A stretch of DNA of 64,000 nucleotides, from the NCBI RefSeq assembly GCF_006538365.1, contig NZ_BJKN01000002.1, positions 124,001-188,000 of the forward strand, in the 5' to 3' direction. Position numbers and translations under genes: made by a program. Position 1 is the stretch's first letter; every line of letters starts with the position of its first letter. This DNA is from Moorella sp. E308F (GTDB taxonomy: Bacteria; Bacillota; DSM-521; Neomoorellales; Neomoorellaceae). The notes under the pieces were generated by a model. The model did not search any database, was not told where the DNA came from, and saw only the letters and a program-made list of their open reading frames with translations. Shown one piece after another: positions 1-8,311 of the stretch.

Positions 1-741
1 CCCCATGCCCCCTATACCTGCCCCCCGGATTACCTGACGAAAGTGGCCAAGACGGCGGCCGGACTGGGGGTGGGTATACATATTCACCTGGCGGAAACGA
101 AGGGAGAGGTAGAAGATATTCAGGCCCGTTACGGGGCCACTCCGGTAGCCCTGATCGAAAAATTGGGCCTGTTCGACCTGCCGGTCCTGGCCGCCCACTG
201 CGTCCACCTGACCACAGAAGATATTTCTATCCTGGCAGAAAAAAAGGTTGGTGTCGCCCACTGTCCGGAGAGCAACCTGAAGCTGGCCAGCGGGGTGGCG
301 CCGGTGGCGGCGATGCTGGCTGCCGGTGTCAATGTGGCCATCGGCACCGACGGCGCCGCCAGCAACAACAACCTGGATATGGTGGCCGAAATGCGTACCT
401 GTGCCCTGCTGGCCAAAGGGATAAGCGGTGATCCCACCGTAGTTCCCGCTCACCAGGCCCTGGTTATGGCCACCTTGAACGGTGCCCGGGCCCTGGGCCT
501 GGAAAAGGACATCGGCACCCTGGAGACCGGGAAAAAAGCCGATCTGATCCTGGTAAACAAGCACCAGCCCCACTTAATGCCGCCCCATAATGTAGAAGCC
601 AACCTGGTTTATGCCGCCCGCGGGAGCGATGTGGATACGGTAATCGTTAACGGGAAAATTCTCATGGCCGCCGGGGAAGTAAAGACCCTGGACGCCGGGG
701 AAATTTACGCCCAGGTAATGAAACGGGCCGGTAGAGGGTAA
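1..741 (+). CDS. mtaD: 5-methylthioadenosine/S-adenosylhomocysteine deaminase-type amidohydrolase, 3' part
   Basis: The gene is cut by the left window edge; the reading frame is open from base 1, where it encodes HAPYTCPPDYL, a motif typical of MtaD/SsnA-type deaminases. The visible 246 residues carry the metal-dependent hydrolase signatures: IHLAE (metal-site His), LAAHCVHL (second His) and GTDGAASNN (metal-site Asp), ending with the C-terminal part of the beta-sandwich (KKADLILV, VIVNGKIL). Family members deaminate MTA, SAH or adenosine in purine salvage and methyl-cycle recycling; the exact substrate cannot be told from sequence. The first Met-like codon inside the window (GTG at 43) is internal and not the start. 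Confidence 0.88.
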   Translation, partial: PHAPYTCPPDYLTKVAKTAAGLGVGIHIHLAETKGEVEDIQARYGATPVALIEKLGLFDLPVLAAHCVHLTTEDISILAEKKVGVAHCPESNLKLASGVAPVAAMLAAGVNVAIGTDGAASNNNLDMVAEMRTCALLAKGISGDPTVVPAHQALVMATLNGARALGLEKDIGTLETGKKADLILVNKHQPHLMPPHNVEANLVYAARGSDVDTVIVNGKILMAAGEVKTLDAGEIYAQVMKRAGRG

Positions 742-768
742 AAAAATTCCACCTCCTTCCACGCCTAC

Positions 769-830
769 GGGGTTAGCTGCCGGGTGCGGACCAAGGATGG
801 CCCTACCGCGGTGACCCGCGGATTAACCCC
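769..830. other. Structured non-coding element between mtaD and the aldo/keto reductase
   Basis: The 278 bases between the two genes hold no convincing gene; frame 1 stays open to 915 but has no start or ribosome site. A 7-bp outer stem (GGGGTTA 769-775 with TAACCCC 824-830) encloses a compact 6-bp hairpin (CCGCGG 806-811 and 816-821, loop TGAC) and further GC-rich sequence. The layout is like a folded leader RNA but I cannot match it to a known riboswitch class. There is no U-tract, so it is not a simple terminator. Confidence 0.35.
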
Positions 831-1019
831 CTGGAAATGGTTCCCCCGTTTTCCACCGAGGAAATTCGGCGATCTGGTGGAAGAAAGGATGGAATTGATG
901 GCATTTTTATCGTAGCATGAAGGTCCTATTTTGTTAACATAAAACTTAATGGTAAAACCCAATGGTTTTTCCAGGACCAATTTCAGGTTTCCTTGATTTC
1001 AATATGGGGGGAGTAACCT

Positions 1020-1958
1020 GTGGAGTACCGCCAGCTGGGTAAAACGGGGATGAAGGTTTCCGAGCTATGTTTCGGCGCTCTGCCCATGGGGCCGCGCCAG
1101 AAAAACCTCGACATTGACACCTGCACCAGGATTATCAAAAGAGCCCTGGACGGAGGGGTTAATTTCATCGATACGGCGCAAATTTATGAGACCTACGAGC
1201 CTATCCGGCGGGCTATTCACGCCTACGGCGGTGAAGTGATTATCGCCACCAAGTCCGCAGCTGTCACCTATGAGGATATGGAGCGGGCTATCCAGGAGGC
1301 CCGGGAGAAGCTCCAGCTGGATTATATCCATATTTTCCACCTGCATGCGGCCCGGGCAACGGAGCATATTTTCGAAGAAAGGGCGGGCGCCTGGCGCTGC
1401 CTCCTCGATGCCCGGGAGAAAGGGCTTATCGGGGCCGTTGGTATTGCTACCCACGGCGTGGCGGCGGTGCGGAAAGCGGCCGCCGAAAAAGAAATAGATG
1501 TTATCTTTCCCCTGGTAAATATCAAGGGCATGGGCATCATCGACGGCAGCCGCGCAGACATGCTGGCCGCCATCTCGACAGCCGTGGCTGCCGGCAAGGG
1601 GATTTACCTGATGAAGGCCCTGGCCGGGGGGAACCTCTTGGACAACTACCAGGAGGCCATGGCCTTTGCCCGCCAGGTACCGGGTATTGCCGCCGTCGCC
1701 GTAGGTATGGTCAGCGAGGCAGAGGTGGATTACAACCTGCGCTTTTTTAACGGCGAGGACCCGGGGAAAATAGAGATTGCCGCCAAAGAGTTTACCGTGG
1801 TGGAGACCGTCTGCAGCGGCGACGGCGCCTGTCTTAAGGCCTGCACCAACGACGCTATAACCTTAGTTAACGGTAAAGCCAGGATCGACCGCGGCAAATG
1901 CCTTCTCTGCGGCTACTGCACCGAGGTGTGCCCGCAGTTTGCCATCAGGATGATCTAG
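1020..1958 (+). CDS. Aldo/keto reductase fused to a 2x[4Fe-4S] ferredoxin domain
   Basis: 312 residues from a GTG start preceded by GGGGGGAG. Residues 1-260 form an AKR barrel with the expected tetrad: Asp51 and Tyr56 (FIDTAQIYE), Lys78 (ATKS) and His107/109 (FHLHA). Residues about 264-312 form a C-terminal bacterial ferredoxin with one CX5CX3C group (CSGDGACLKAC) and one canonical CX2CX2CX3C group (CLLCGYCTEVC). Such fusions are common in anaerobic Firmicutes and presumably link substrate reduction to ferredoxin rather than only NAD(P)H. The substrate is unknown. It stands alone, with a strong promoter for the next operon directly after it. Confidence 0.85.
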   Translation: MEYRQLGKTGMKVSELCFGALPMGPRQKNLDIDTCTRIIKRALDGGVNFIDTAQIYETYEPIRRAIHAYGGEVIIATKSAAVTYEDMERAIQEAREKLQLDYIHIFHLHAARATEHIFEERAGAWRCLLDAREKGLIGAVGIATHGVAAVRKAAAEKEIDVIFPLVNIKGMGIIDGSRADMLAAISTAVAAGKGIYLMKALAGGNLLDNYQEAMAFARQVPGIAAVAVGMVSEAEVDYNLRFFNGEDPGKIEIAAKEFTVVETVCSGDGACLKACTNDAITLVNGKARIDRGKCLLCGYCTEVCPQFAIRMI

Positions 1959-1974
1959 TGTCAAAGCCCTGCCC

Positions 1975-2003
1975 TTGACACCTCCGGGAATGTGCCCTAT
2001 AAT
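1975..2003 (+). promoter_or_regulatory. Consensus sigma-A promoter for the ylxM-ffh operon
   Basis: TTGACA (1975-1980), a 17-base spacer and TATAAT (1998-2003) match the vegetative consensus at all twelve positions. Transcription should start near 2010, leaving only about 10 bases before the ATG of ylxM at 2021. Confidence 0.85.
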
Positions 2004-2020
2004 TCTTATCGGTGGTGCTT

Positions 2021-2389
2021 ATGCTTGACCAGCTGGCCCGGGTGGCGCGTCTGTACGATTTTTACGGCCCCCTTCTTACCCCCAAGCAGAGGCAGTGGCT
2101 GGAACTCCACTACCACCACGACCTTTCCCTGGGAGAGATAGCTGATGAAGAAGGGATCAGCCGCCAGGCTGTCTACGACGGCCTGCATAGGGCGATCAAA
2201 GCCCTGGAGGATTATGAAGCCCGCCTGGGTTACCTGCAGCGGGAACTCACCCTGCGGGAACAGCTGGCAGCAGCTATCAGGCACCTGGAAAACTACCGCC
2301 ATGGTGGCGGGGAAGGGGAGCTGGCTGAAGCTTCCCGCATCCTTGAGCGGCTCCTGGAACTGCCGGAGGGCAGTGCGGGGAAGAATTAA
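2021..2389 (+). CDS. ylxM: YlxM-like helix-turn-helix protein of the signal recognition particle operon
   Basis: 122 residues from ATG 2021 (an in-frame GTG at 2012 is too close to the predicted transcript start). The N-terminal half has the sigma-70 region 4-like helix-turn-helix of the YlxM/p13 family (LTPKQRQWLELHYHHDLSL, then GISRQAVYDGLHRAIKALE). The C-terminal half is charged and helical. In other Gram-positive bacteria YlxM is encoded just before ffh and is thought to modulate SRP function; that order is kept here. The leader is very short and lacks a clear Shine-Dalgarno sequence. Confidence 0.87.
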   Translation: MLDQLARVARLYDFYGPLLTPKQRQWLELHYHHDLSLGEIADEEGISRQAVYDGLHRAIKALEDYEARLGYLQRELTLREQLAAAIRHLENYRHGGGEGELAEASRILERLLELPEGSAGKN

Positions 2390-2452
2390 ACTGGCGCAGA
2401 TTTAAATGTAGCAGATTTATATGTAATTGTTCCCAATACGGGGGTGAAACAG

Positions 2453-3796
2453 GTGGCCGTCTTTGCTTCTCTGGCCGACAAGCTCCAGGAAACCTTTAAA
2501 AAACTGCGCGGTAAAGGCAAGCTCACCGAAGCTGACGTGACAGCCGCCATGCGGGAGATCCGCCTGGCTTTACTGGAAGCCGACGTCAACTTCAAGGTCG
2601 TCAAGGATTTTATCAACCGGGTCAAAGAGCGGGCCGTCGGCCAGGAAGTCATGCAGAGCCTCACCCCCGGCCAGCAGGTGGTTAAGATTGTCCATGAGGA
2701 GCTGACGGCCCTCATGGGCGGCAGCGAGAGTAAAATCAACTGGGCCAGCCAGCCGCCGACGGTCATCATGCTGGTTGGCTTACAGGGCGCCGGTAAGACA
2801 ACTACTGCTGCCAAACTGGCCCGCCTGGTGCAAAATCAGGGCCGGCGGCCCCTGCTGGTGGCTGCTGATGTTTATCGTCCGGCGGCCGTTAAACAGCTCC
2901 AGGTCCTTGGGGAGCAGTCAAAGGTACCGGTATTCAGCATGGGGGAAGGGATCAATCCAGTAGATATTGCCCGGGCCGCGGTAGAGCACGCCCGTAAGTT
3001 TGGCAGTAACCCTGTCATCCTGGATACTGCCGGCCGGCTGCATATTAACGAAGCCATGATGGCTGAACTGGCGGCTATTAAAGAGGCAGTCAACCCCCAG
3101 GAAATTCTCCTGGTAGTAGATGCCATGACCGGCCAGGACGCCGTGCAGGTGGCTTCTATCTTTCACCAGCAGCTGGGCCTGACAGGGGTAATACTCACCA
3201 AACTGGACGGCGATACTCGCGGCGGTGCCGCCCTATCCGTCCGGGCGGTCACCGGGTGCCCCATAAAATTTATCGGCATGGGAGAAAAAACCGATGCCCT
3301 GGAAACCTTCCACCCGGACCGCCTGGCTTCCCGCATCCTGGGGATGGGGGATGTCTTGAGCCTCATTGAAAAGGCCCAGGCCAATCTTGACGTAGAGAGG
3401 GCCAGAGAACTACAGAGGAAGATTCGCCAGCAGGAGTTTACCCTGGAAGATTTCCTGGAGCAGATGAAGCAGATGAAGAAGATGGGTCCTTTGGAGGAAA
3501 TCTTAAGCATGTTACCCGGGGCCGGGAAAATGAAGCAGTTAAAGGATCTCCAGATTGACCCGAAAGAATTGGTCCACACCGAGGCCATTATCCAGTCCAT
3601 GACCCCGGAGGAGCGCCGCAACCCGGCCATCATAAACGGCAGCCGCAAAAAACGCATCGCCGCCGGCAGCGGTACCCGGGTTCAGGATGTAAATCGTCTG
3701 CTGCGCCAGTTTGAAGAAGCCAAAAAGCTAATGCAACTTTTAGGCGAAGGCGGTAGCAAGATAAAAAAGAAAGGCCGCCTCCCTTTCCCTTTTTAA
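2453..3796 (+). CDS. ffh: Signal recognition particle GTPase Ffh
   Basis: 447 residues. GTG 2453 is chosen because GGGGG lies 8 bases before it and the product starts with the usual SLADKLQ-type N-terminus; GTG 2444 is an alternative that overlaps that ribosome site. Domain order is N (helical), G (P-loop GLQGAGKTTTAAKLA, DTAGRL, TKLDGD) and a methionine-rich M domain (FLEQMKQMKKMG, LEEILSMLPG). It binds 4.5S RNA and delivers membrane proteins to FtsY and SecYEG. It is followed by rpsP after 16 bases. Confidence 0.97.
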   Translation: MAVFASLADKLQETFKKLRGKGKLTEADVTAAMREIRLALLEADVNFKVVKDFINRVKERAVGQEVMQSLTPGQQVVKIVHEELTALMGGSESKINWASQPPTVIMLVGLQGAGKTTTAAKLARLVQNQGRRPLLVAADVYRPAAVKQLQVLGEQSKVPVFSMGEGINPVDIARAAVEHARKFGSNPVILDTAGRLHINEAMMAELAAIKEAVNPQEILLVVDAMTGQDAVQVASIFHQQLGLTGVILTKLDGDTRGGAALSVRAVTGCPIKFIGMGEKTDALETFHPDRLASRILGMGDVLSLIEKAQANLDVERARELQRKIRQQEFTLEDFLEQMKQMKKMGPLEEILSMLPGAGKMKQLKDLQIDPKELVHTEAIIQSMTPEERRNPAIINGSRKKRIAAGSGTRVQDVNRLLRQFEEAKKLMQLLGEGGSKIKKKGRLPFPF

Positions 3797-3812
3797 AAGG
3801 AGGTGACTGCAT

Positions 3813-4085
3813 ATGGCAACCAAGATCCGCTTAAAGCGTATGGGGGCTAAAAAAGCACCTTTTTACCGGGTGGTAGTAGCCGATTCCCGCTCGCCCCGTG
3901 ATGGCCGGGTAATTGAAGAGATTGGGTACTATAACCCCGTCAAACAACCTGCCGAAATCAATGTTGATGAGGAAAAAGCCCTGCGCTGGCTGAGTACCGG
4001 AGCGCAGCCTTCGGAAACAGTGCGCGCCCTGTTGAAAAAAGCTGGTGTCTGGCAGAAATTTGTTGCTGCCAGGGAAGCTAAATAG
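3813..4085 (+). CDS. rpsP: 30S ribosomal protein S16
   Basis: 90 residues with a typical bS16 N-terminus ([23 protein letters not shown]) and [12 protein letters not shown] motif. An AAAAGGAGGTGA ribosome site precedes the ATG. The neighbours khpA, rimM and trmD form the classical rpsP-rimM-trmD-rplS arrangement of Firmicutes. Confidence 0.97.
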   Translation: MATKIRLKRMGAKKAPFYRVVVADSRSPRDGRVIEEIGYYNPVKQPAEINVDEEKALRWLSTGAQPSETVRALLKKAGVWQKFVAAREAK

Positions 4086-4096
4086 GGGGGATAATA

Positions 4097-4327
4097 ATGA
4101 AGGAATTGTTATTGACCCTGGCCCAGGCCCTGGTAGATCACCCCGATCAGGTCAGCGTTAACCAGGTAGAAGGAGAAAGATCAGTTATCCTGGAGCTCAG
4201 GGTGGCCCAGGAGGACATGGGTAAGGTCATTGGCAAACAGGGACGTATCGCCCGGGCCATCCGTACCCTGGTTAAAGCTGCCGCTGCCCACCAGGGCAAG
4301 CGGGTAGTTGTGGAGATTATCCAGTAG
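4097..4327 (+). CDS. khpA: KH-domain RNA-binding protein KhpA (YlqC)
   Basis: 76 residues forming one KH domain with the [18 protein letters not shown] signature (the GxxG loop is GKQG). KhpA homologues bind RNA, often with KhpB/Jag, and influence cell division and small RNA regulation in Firmicutes. Located between rpsP and rimM as usual; preceded by an AGGGGGGA-type ribosome site. Confidence 0.93.
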   Translation: MKELLLTLAQALVDHPDQVSVNQVEGERSVILELRVAQEDMGKVIGKQGRIARAIRTLVKAAAAHQGKRVVVEIIQ

Positions 4328-4329
4328 AG

Positions 4330-4842
4330 ATGGTACCTGACAGGATCGACGTCGGTAAAATTGTGGCTACCCACGGTATCCGGGGAGAGGTAAAAGTAGA
4401 ACCCTGGACGGACTTTCCCGAGCGTTTCCGGCCCGGGACCAGGATGCTTCTCCAGCTGGGAGAAGAGATAAAGGCGGTAACTATAGCCGGGGCCCGCCCC
4501 CACGGCCGGCACCTGATCCTCAAGCTGGCGGAAGTTAATGATTGCGATCAGGCCGGGGCATTACGCGGGGCGGTTCTTAAGGTAGAGCCCTGGGAAGTGG
4601 AACCCCTTCCGGAAGGGCATTATTATATTTTCCAGTTAGTGGGAAGCCGGGTTTATACTACCGGCGGCGAATTCCTGGGAATTTTAACCGAGGTGTTAAC
4701 CACCGGCGCCAATGATGTCTATGTCGTCAAGGGCACCGGGAAAAAGGAAATACTAATACCGGCCTTAAAAGACGTAGTGCGTAAAATTGACCTGGCCCGG
4801 AGGGAAATGACCGTCGCCCTGCCACCGGGTTTGCTGGATTAG
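4330..4842 (+). CDS. rimM: Ribosome maturation factor RimM
   Basis: 170 residues. The N-terminal RimM beta-barrel has the GKIVATHGIRGEVKVEPWTDFPERF signature in its usual place, followed by a PRC-barrel domain (residues about 95-168, with GILTEVLTTGANDVYVV). RimM binds S19 and assists 30S head assembly. Its ATG lies 2 bases after the khpA stop, so translation is probably coupled. Confidence 0.95.
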   Translation: MVPDRIDVGKIVATHGIRGEVKVEPWTDFPERFRPGTRMLLQLGEEIKAVTIAGARPHGRHLILKLAEVNDCDQAGALRGAVLKVEPWEVEPLPEGHYYIFQLVGSRVYTTGGEFLGILTEVLTTGANDVYVVKGTGKKEILIPALKDVVRKIDLARREMTVALPPGLLD

Positions 4843-4854
4843 GGGGCCTTGCCC

Positions 4855-5616
4855 TTGCGGGTTGATGTGCTGACCATTTTCCCCGAGATGTTCACCGGGT
4901 TTTTAAATACGAGTATTATCAAACGGGCGCGGGAACAGGGCCGTTTAAATGTTAACCTGGTCGATATCCGGGCCTATGCCAGGGACAAACACCGCAATGT
5001 TGACGACTATCCCTTTGGCGGCGGGCCGGGGATGGTCATGCTCGCCGAACCCATCTTCCTGGCTGTGGAGGCTTTGTTACCCGAAGCAGCTGCCGCCAGG
5101 CCGCCCATCATCCTTTTATCACCCCAGGGCGAGGTCTTTAACCAGGCCCTGGCCGCGGAACTGGCCGGGGAAGAACGCCTTATTCTCATTTGCGGCCATT
5201 ATGAAGGCGTCGATGAACGGGTCAGGCAGTTTCTGGTAAACCGGGAAATATCAATTGGCGACTATGTCCTGACAGGCGGCGAGCTGCCGGCCATGGTAGT
5301 TATTGACGCCGTTACTCGCCTGTTACCGGGGGTACTTGGAGACCCGACGGGGGCCAGGGAGGATTCCTTTGCCATGGGCCTGCTGGAATATCCTCAGTAT
5401 ACCAGGCCCCGCTCCTTTCGCGGGCTGGAAGTACCCGAAGTCTTGCTATCGGGTAATCATGAAAGAATAAGGCGCTGGCGGCGCCAGCAGGCTCTAGAAC
5501 GGACCTGGCGGCGGCGGCCGGATTTGCTGGCGAAGATAGAGTTAAGCCCCGAAGACCGGCGCCTGCTGGCGGATATTATCCGCCGTGCCGGCAGTGAAGA
5601 CCTGCCAGGGGAATAA
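4855..5616 (+). CDS. trmD: tRNA (guanine37-N1)-methyltransferase TrmD
   Basis: 253 residues from TTG 4855, which gives the family start [13 protein letters not shown] and lies 8 bases after AGGGGG; TTG 4849 is too close to that site. The SPOUT knot motifs are present: [36 protein letters not shown] and [14 protein letters not shown]. It methylates G37 of tRNAs with SAM, preventing frameshifting. TTG as start codon suggests modest translation. Confidence 0.96.
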   Translation: MRVDVLTIFPEMFTGFLNTSIIKRAREQGRLNVNLVDIRAYARDKHRNVDDYPFGGGPGMVMLAEPIFLAVEALLPEAAAARPPIILLSPQGEVFNQALAAELAGEERLILICGHYEGVDERVRQFLVNREISIGDYVLTGGELPAMVVIDAVTRLLPGVLGDPTGAREDSFAMGLLEYPQYTRPRSFRGLEVPEVLLSGNHERIRRWRRQQALERTWRRRPDLLAKIELSPEDRRLLADIIRRAGSEDLPGE

Positions 5617-5637
5617 ATCCGTAAGACCATTCGCAAG

Positions 5638-5667
5638 TTGTTTCCTGGTGAAAACCTGTGGTATAAT
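5638..5667 (+). promoter_or_regulatory. Probable sigma-A promoter for rplS
   Basis: TTGTTT (5638-5643), 18-base spacer and a perfect TATAAT (5662-5667) lie in the trmD-rplS gap. It would give rplS its own transcript in addition to readthrough. Confidence 0.65.
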
Positions 5668-5705
5668 AAACGCTGGTGTTACCGGCAGGGAAAGGAGGGG
5701 TTGCG

Positions 5706-6047
5706 TTGAATATTCTGGAAGCCCTGGAAAAGGAACAAATGCGTTCAGATATACCCGACTTTAGACCAGGGGATACTGTACGTGTACATGTCAAGGTCAT
5801 TGAAGGCAACCGGGAGCGTATCCAGGTTTTTGAAGGAACGGTCATTGGCCGCCGCGGGCGGGGTATAAATGAAACCTTTACCGTCCGCAGGGTTTCCTAT
5901 GGTGTGGCGGTAGAGAGGATTTTCCCCGTTCATTCACCGCGTATTGAACGTATCGAAGTGGTAAGGCACGGCCGGGTCAGGCGGGCAAAGCTCTATTACC
6001 TGCGCGGACGGGCCGGTAAAGCTGCCCGGATTAAAGAAGAGAGGTAA
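5706..6047 (+). CDS. rplS: 50S ribosomal protein L19
   Basis: 113 residues from TTG 5706, 5 bases after AAAGGAGGGG; this gives the family start [13 protein letters not shown] and the usual length. The longer frame from GTG 5676 would read through the ribosome site. Contains the bL19 signatures [30 protein letters not shown] and [14 protein letters not shown]19 sits at the 30S-50S interface. Confidence 0.97.
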   Translation: MNILEALEKEQMRSDIPDFRPGDTVRVHVKVIEGNRERIQVFEGTVIGRRGRGINETFTVRRVSYGVAVERIFPVHSPRIERIEVVRHGRVRRAKLYYLRGRAGKAARIKEER

Positions 6048-6059
6048 CATAGTCGAACA

Positions 6060-6087
6060 ACGGGACTGGTGCTCAAATCAGTCCCGT
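6060..6087 (+). terminator. Hairpin between rplS and lepB, terminator or attenuator
   Basis: A perfect 9-bp stem (ACGGGACTG 6060-6068 with CAGTCCCGT 6079-6087) with a 10-base loop follows rplS. The downstream sequence TGTTTGACT is only weakly U-rich, so termination is probably partial. Confidence 0.5.
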
Positions 6088-6113
6088 GTTTGACTAATAG
6101 GGGGCGTCAACTG

Positions 6114-6662
6114 TTGGAGGAAAGTAAGAAAGCGGCAGGGGAAATTAAAGGTTCGGCCTGGTGGAGAGATTTACTCCAGTCCCTGGTAATCGCCGCCGTT
6201 TTAGCTCTAATCATCCGGAGTTTTCTTTTTACCCCGTTTTATATTCCTTCACCGTCCATGGAACCAACCCTTTACCCCGGGGACCGCATTATTGTTAACC
6301 GCCTGGCCTACCGCCTGGGAGAACCCCAGCGCGGTGATGTAGTAGTTTTTCGATACCCCCTCGATCCCAGCCGCGATTATGTCAAACGGGTGGTGGCCGT
6401 TGGGGGGGATATAGTTGAGGCGCGGGATAATGTTCTCTATATCAACGGCCAGCCCCAGCCACCGGCAAGCTATTTACCGCCGGGAGTAGTCTACAGTGAC
6501 TTTGGACCTATTAAAGTACCGCCCAACAACTACTTTATGATGGGAGATAACCGTAATAACAGTGCCGACAGCCGGGTATGGGGGACCCTGGACAGGAAGC
6601 TGATTATCGGCAAGGCGGTCCTGGTTTATTGGCCTTTAAATCATATCGGACTCATCAGGTAG
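6114..6662 (+). CDS. lepB: Signal peptidase I
   Basis: 182 residues from TTG 6114, 9 bases after AGGGG; a GTG at 6069 lies inside the preceding hairpin loop and is less likely. One N-terminal membrane segment (about residues 22-40) precedes the catalytic domain. Ser48 in PSPSMEPTL and Lys91 in DYVKRVVAVGGD form the catalytic dyad, and the box MGDNRNNSADSR is intact. It cleaves signal peptides of exported proteins on the outer face of the membrane. rbgA follows after 8 bases. Confidence 0.95.
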   Translation: MEESKKAAGEIKGSAWWRDLLQSLVIAAVLALIIRSFLFTPFYIPSPSMEPTLYPGDRIIVNRLAYRLGEPQRGDVVVFRYPLDPSRDYVKRVVAVGGDIVEARDNVLYINGQPQPPASYLPPGVVYSDFGPIKVPPNNYFMMGDNRNNSADSRVWGTLDRKLIIGKAVLVYWPLNHIGLIR

Positions 6663-6670
6663 GTGGCAGT

Positions 6671-7486
6671 ATGCCGGCAGGATTAAAGTCCTTGCGCCAG
6701 TACCTGAAGGTTGTCGACATTGTCCTGGAAGTCGCCGATGCCCGCCTGCCTTCGTCCAGCCGTTACCCCGGATTGGAGACAATCCTCGGTAGCAGGGCAC
6801 GGATCCTGGTTTTAACCAGGATCGATCTGGCTGAGCCCGCGGCCACGACACGCTGGCTGGATGTCTTCCGGGCTGGTGGGACTCCCGCCGTGGCCGTCAA
6901 TGCCCGAACGGGAGAAGGCATGCGGGCTTTACGTCAGCAACTGGCCGGTATAGCGAAGGAAAAAAAGGAAAAACTGGCCCGGAAAGGGTTACGGGCACGG
7001 CCGTTAAGGATCATGGTTCTGGGGATTCCCAATGTCGGCAAATCTTCACTGTTAAATCGCCTGGCGGGACGGGGAGCAGCCCGTACCGGTGACCGGCCCG
7101 GGATTACCCGCGGGCCCCAGTGGATCCGTATAGAGGGCGATATGGAACTCCTGGATACCCCTGGTGTTCTCTGGTCCCACTGGCACGAACCGGGGACGGC
7201 CCTGTGGTTGGGAGCCATTGGCTGTGTTCCTGAAGGTATTTTGCCCGTTACCGATATAGCTAACCTGGTGGTAGAATTTTTACTCGCTAAAGCCCCGGAA
7301 CTCCTGCGGACAAGATATGGTATCACTGAGCAGGAAGCCGCGGGAGCAAATTTACTCGCGGCCATTGGTCGCCGGCGTGGTTATCTCCTGCCCGGCGGTA
7401 TTATTGACCAGGAAAAGACGGCACAAGCCCTGGTTAAAGATTTCCGGGAAGGATATTTAGGTCGCTTTACCCTGGAGCTCCCATGA
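6671..7486 (+). CDS. rbgA: Ribosome biogenesis GTPase RbgA (YlqF)
   Basis: 271 residues from ATG 6671 behind AGGTGG. It is a circularly permuted GTPase: G4 (TRID) comes first, then G1 (GIPNVGKSSLLNRL), G2 (GITRG) and G3 (DTPG), followed by the C-terminal RNA-binding helical domain. RbgA acts in late 50S maturation (L16 incorporation) in Gram-positive bacteria. Its place after rplS and lepB is usual for this phylum. Confidence 0.95.
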   Translation: MPAGLKSLRQYLKVVDIVLEVADARLPSSSRYPGLETILGSRARILVLTRIDLAEPAATTRWLDVFRAGGTPAVAVNARTGEGMRALRQQLAGIAKEKKEKLARKGLRARPLRIMVLGIPNVGKSSLLNRLAGRGAARTGDRPGITRGPQWIRIEGDMELLDTPGVLWSHWHEPGTALWLGAIGCVPEGILPVTDIANLVVEFLLAKAPELLRTRYGITEQEAAGANLLAAIGRRRGYLLPGGIIDQEKTAQALVKDFREGYLGRFTLELP

Positions 7487-7537
7487 AAAAATCTCAACAG
7501 CATTCCCGGGGGCCTGGATAGAACCTGGTCAGAATAC

Positions 7538-7567
7538 TTGACAAAACTAACAGAAGTGCATCATTAT
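7538..7567 (+). promoter_or_regulatory. Probable sigma-A promoter for the LuxR-type regulator
   Basis: A perfect TTGACA (7538-7543) is followed after 18 bases by CATTAT (7562-7567, four of six consensus positions). The predicted start near 7574 gives a leader of about 48 bases to GTG 7622. Confidence 0.55.
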
Positions 7568-7621
7568 TTCAACGAGATCCTTTTCCGATTATATCGTGGC
7601 AGCGGGAAAGAGGTGGAAGTT

Positions 7622-8290
7622 GTGCCGGCCGATAAGATTTCCATTGTGATTGCTGATGACCATCCGTTGGTGCGGGAAGGCATTCGCAAGATCCTGGAAC
7701 TGGAGCCGGGCATTCAGGTGGTTGCCGAGGCCGGGGACGGGCAGGAAGCCATTGCCATGGCCCGGCGTCACCACCCGGACGTAATTTTAATCGATATTAA
7801 CATGCCCGGTTTAAACGGTATCGAAGCTACCAAGGTGATCCGCCGGGAACTGCCCCAAACCGGCATCCTGGCCCTGACCATACACGATGACGAGGAATAT
7901 ATCATTGAATTGCTAAAATGCGGGGTTTCCGGCTATGTCCTTAAGGACATCGGCGCCGAAGAACTGGTCAAGGCTATTTTCCAGGTAGCCCGGGGATACC
8001 AGGTAATTCACCCCGGCATAGCCCCCAAGGTAATTGATTATATCCAGAAGAAGGACCTGCCTGCTAATTCATCTATAGGGGGGCTACCTTTAACGCCCAG
8101 GGAACGGGAAATTTTAGTTCACGTCAGCCTGGGGAAATCAAACCGTGAGATAGCCCGGGACTTATATATTAGTGAAAAAACGGTAAAAAACCATTTAACG
8201 AATATCTTTCATAAAATTGGTGTTAGCGATCGTACCCAGGCAGCTCTTTATGCCTTGAAACACGGCTTAAGTGGTGGTAATCTAATATAG
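7622..8290 (+). CDS. NarL/FixJ-type response regulator, orphan
   Basis: 222 residues from GTG 7622 behind AGAGGTGG. Residues 1-120 are a receiver domain with the acidic pair in VIADDHP, the phosphoacceptor Asp58 (LIDINMPG) and Lys in VLKDIG. Residues about 155-218 are a LuxR-type helix-turn-helix (LTPREREILVHVSLGKSNREIA, ISEKTVKNHLTNIFHKI). No histidine kinase gene adjoins it. DegU- or NarL-like function is likely, targets unknown. Confidence 0.9.
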   Translation: MPADKISIVIADDHPLVREGIRKILELEPGIQVVAEAGDGQEAIAMARRHHPDVILIDINMPGLNGIEATKVIRRELPQTGILALTIHDDEEYIIELLKCGVSGYVLKDIGAEELVKAIFQVARGYQVIHPGIAPKVIDYIQKKDLPANSSIGGLPLTPREREILVHVSLGKSNREIARDLYISEKTVKNHLTNIFHKIGVSDRTQAALYALKHGLSGGNLI

Positions 8291-8311
8291 GTGATAAAAA
8301 AGGTGGCCGAA

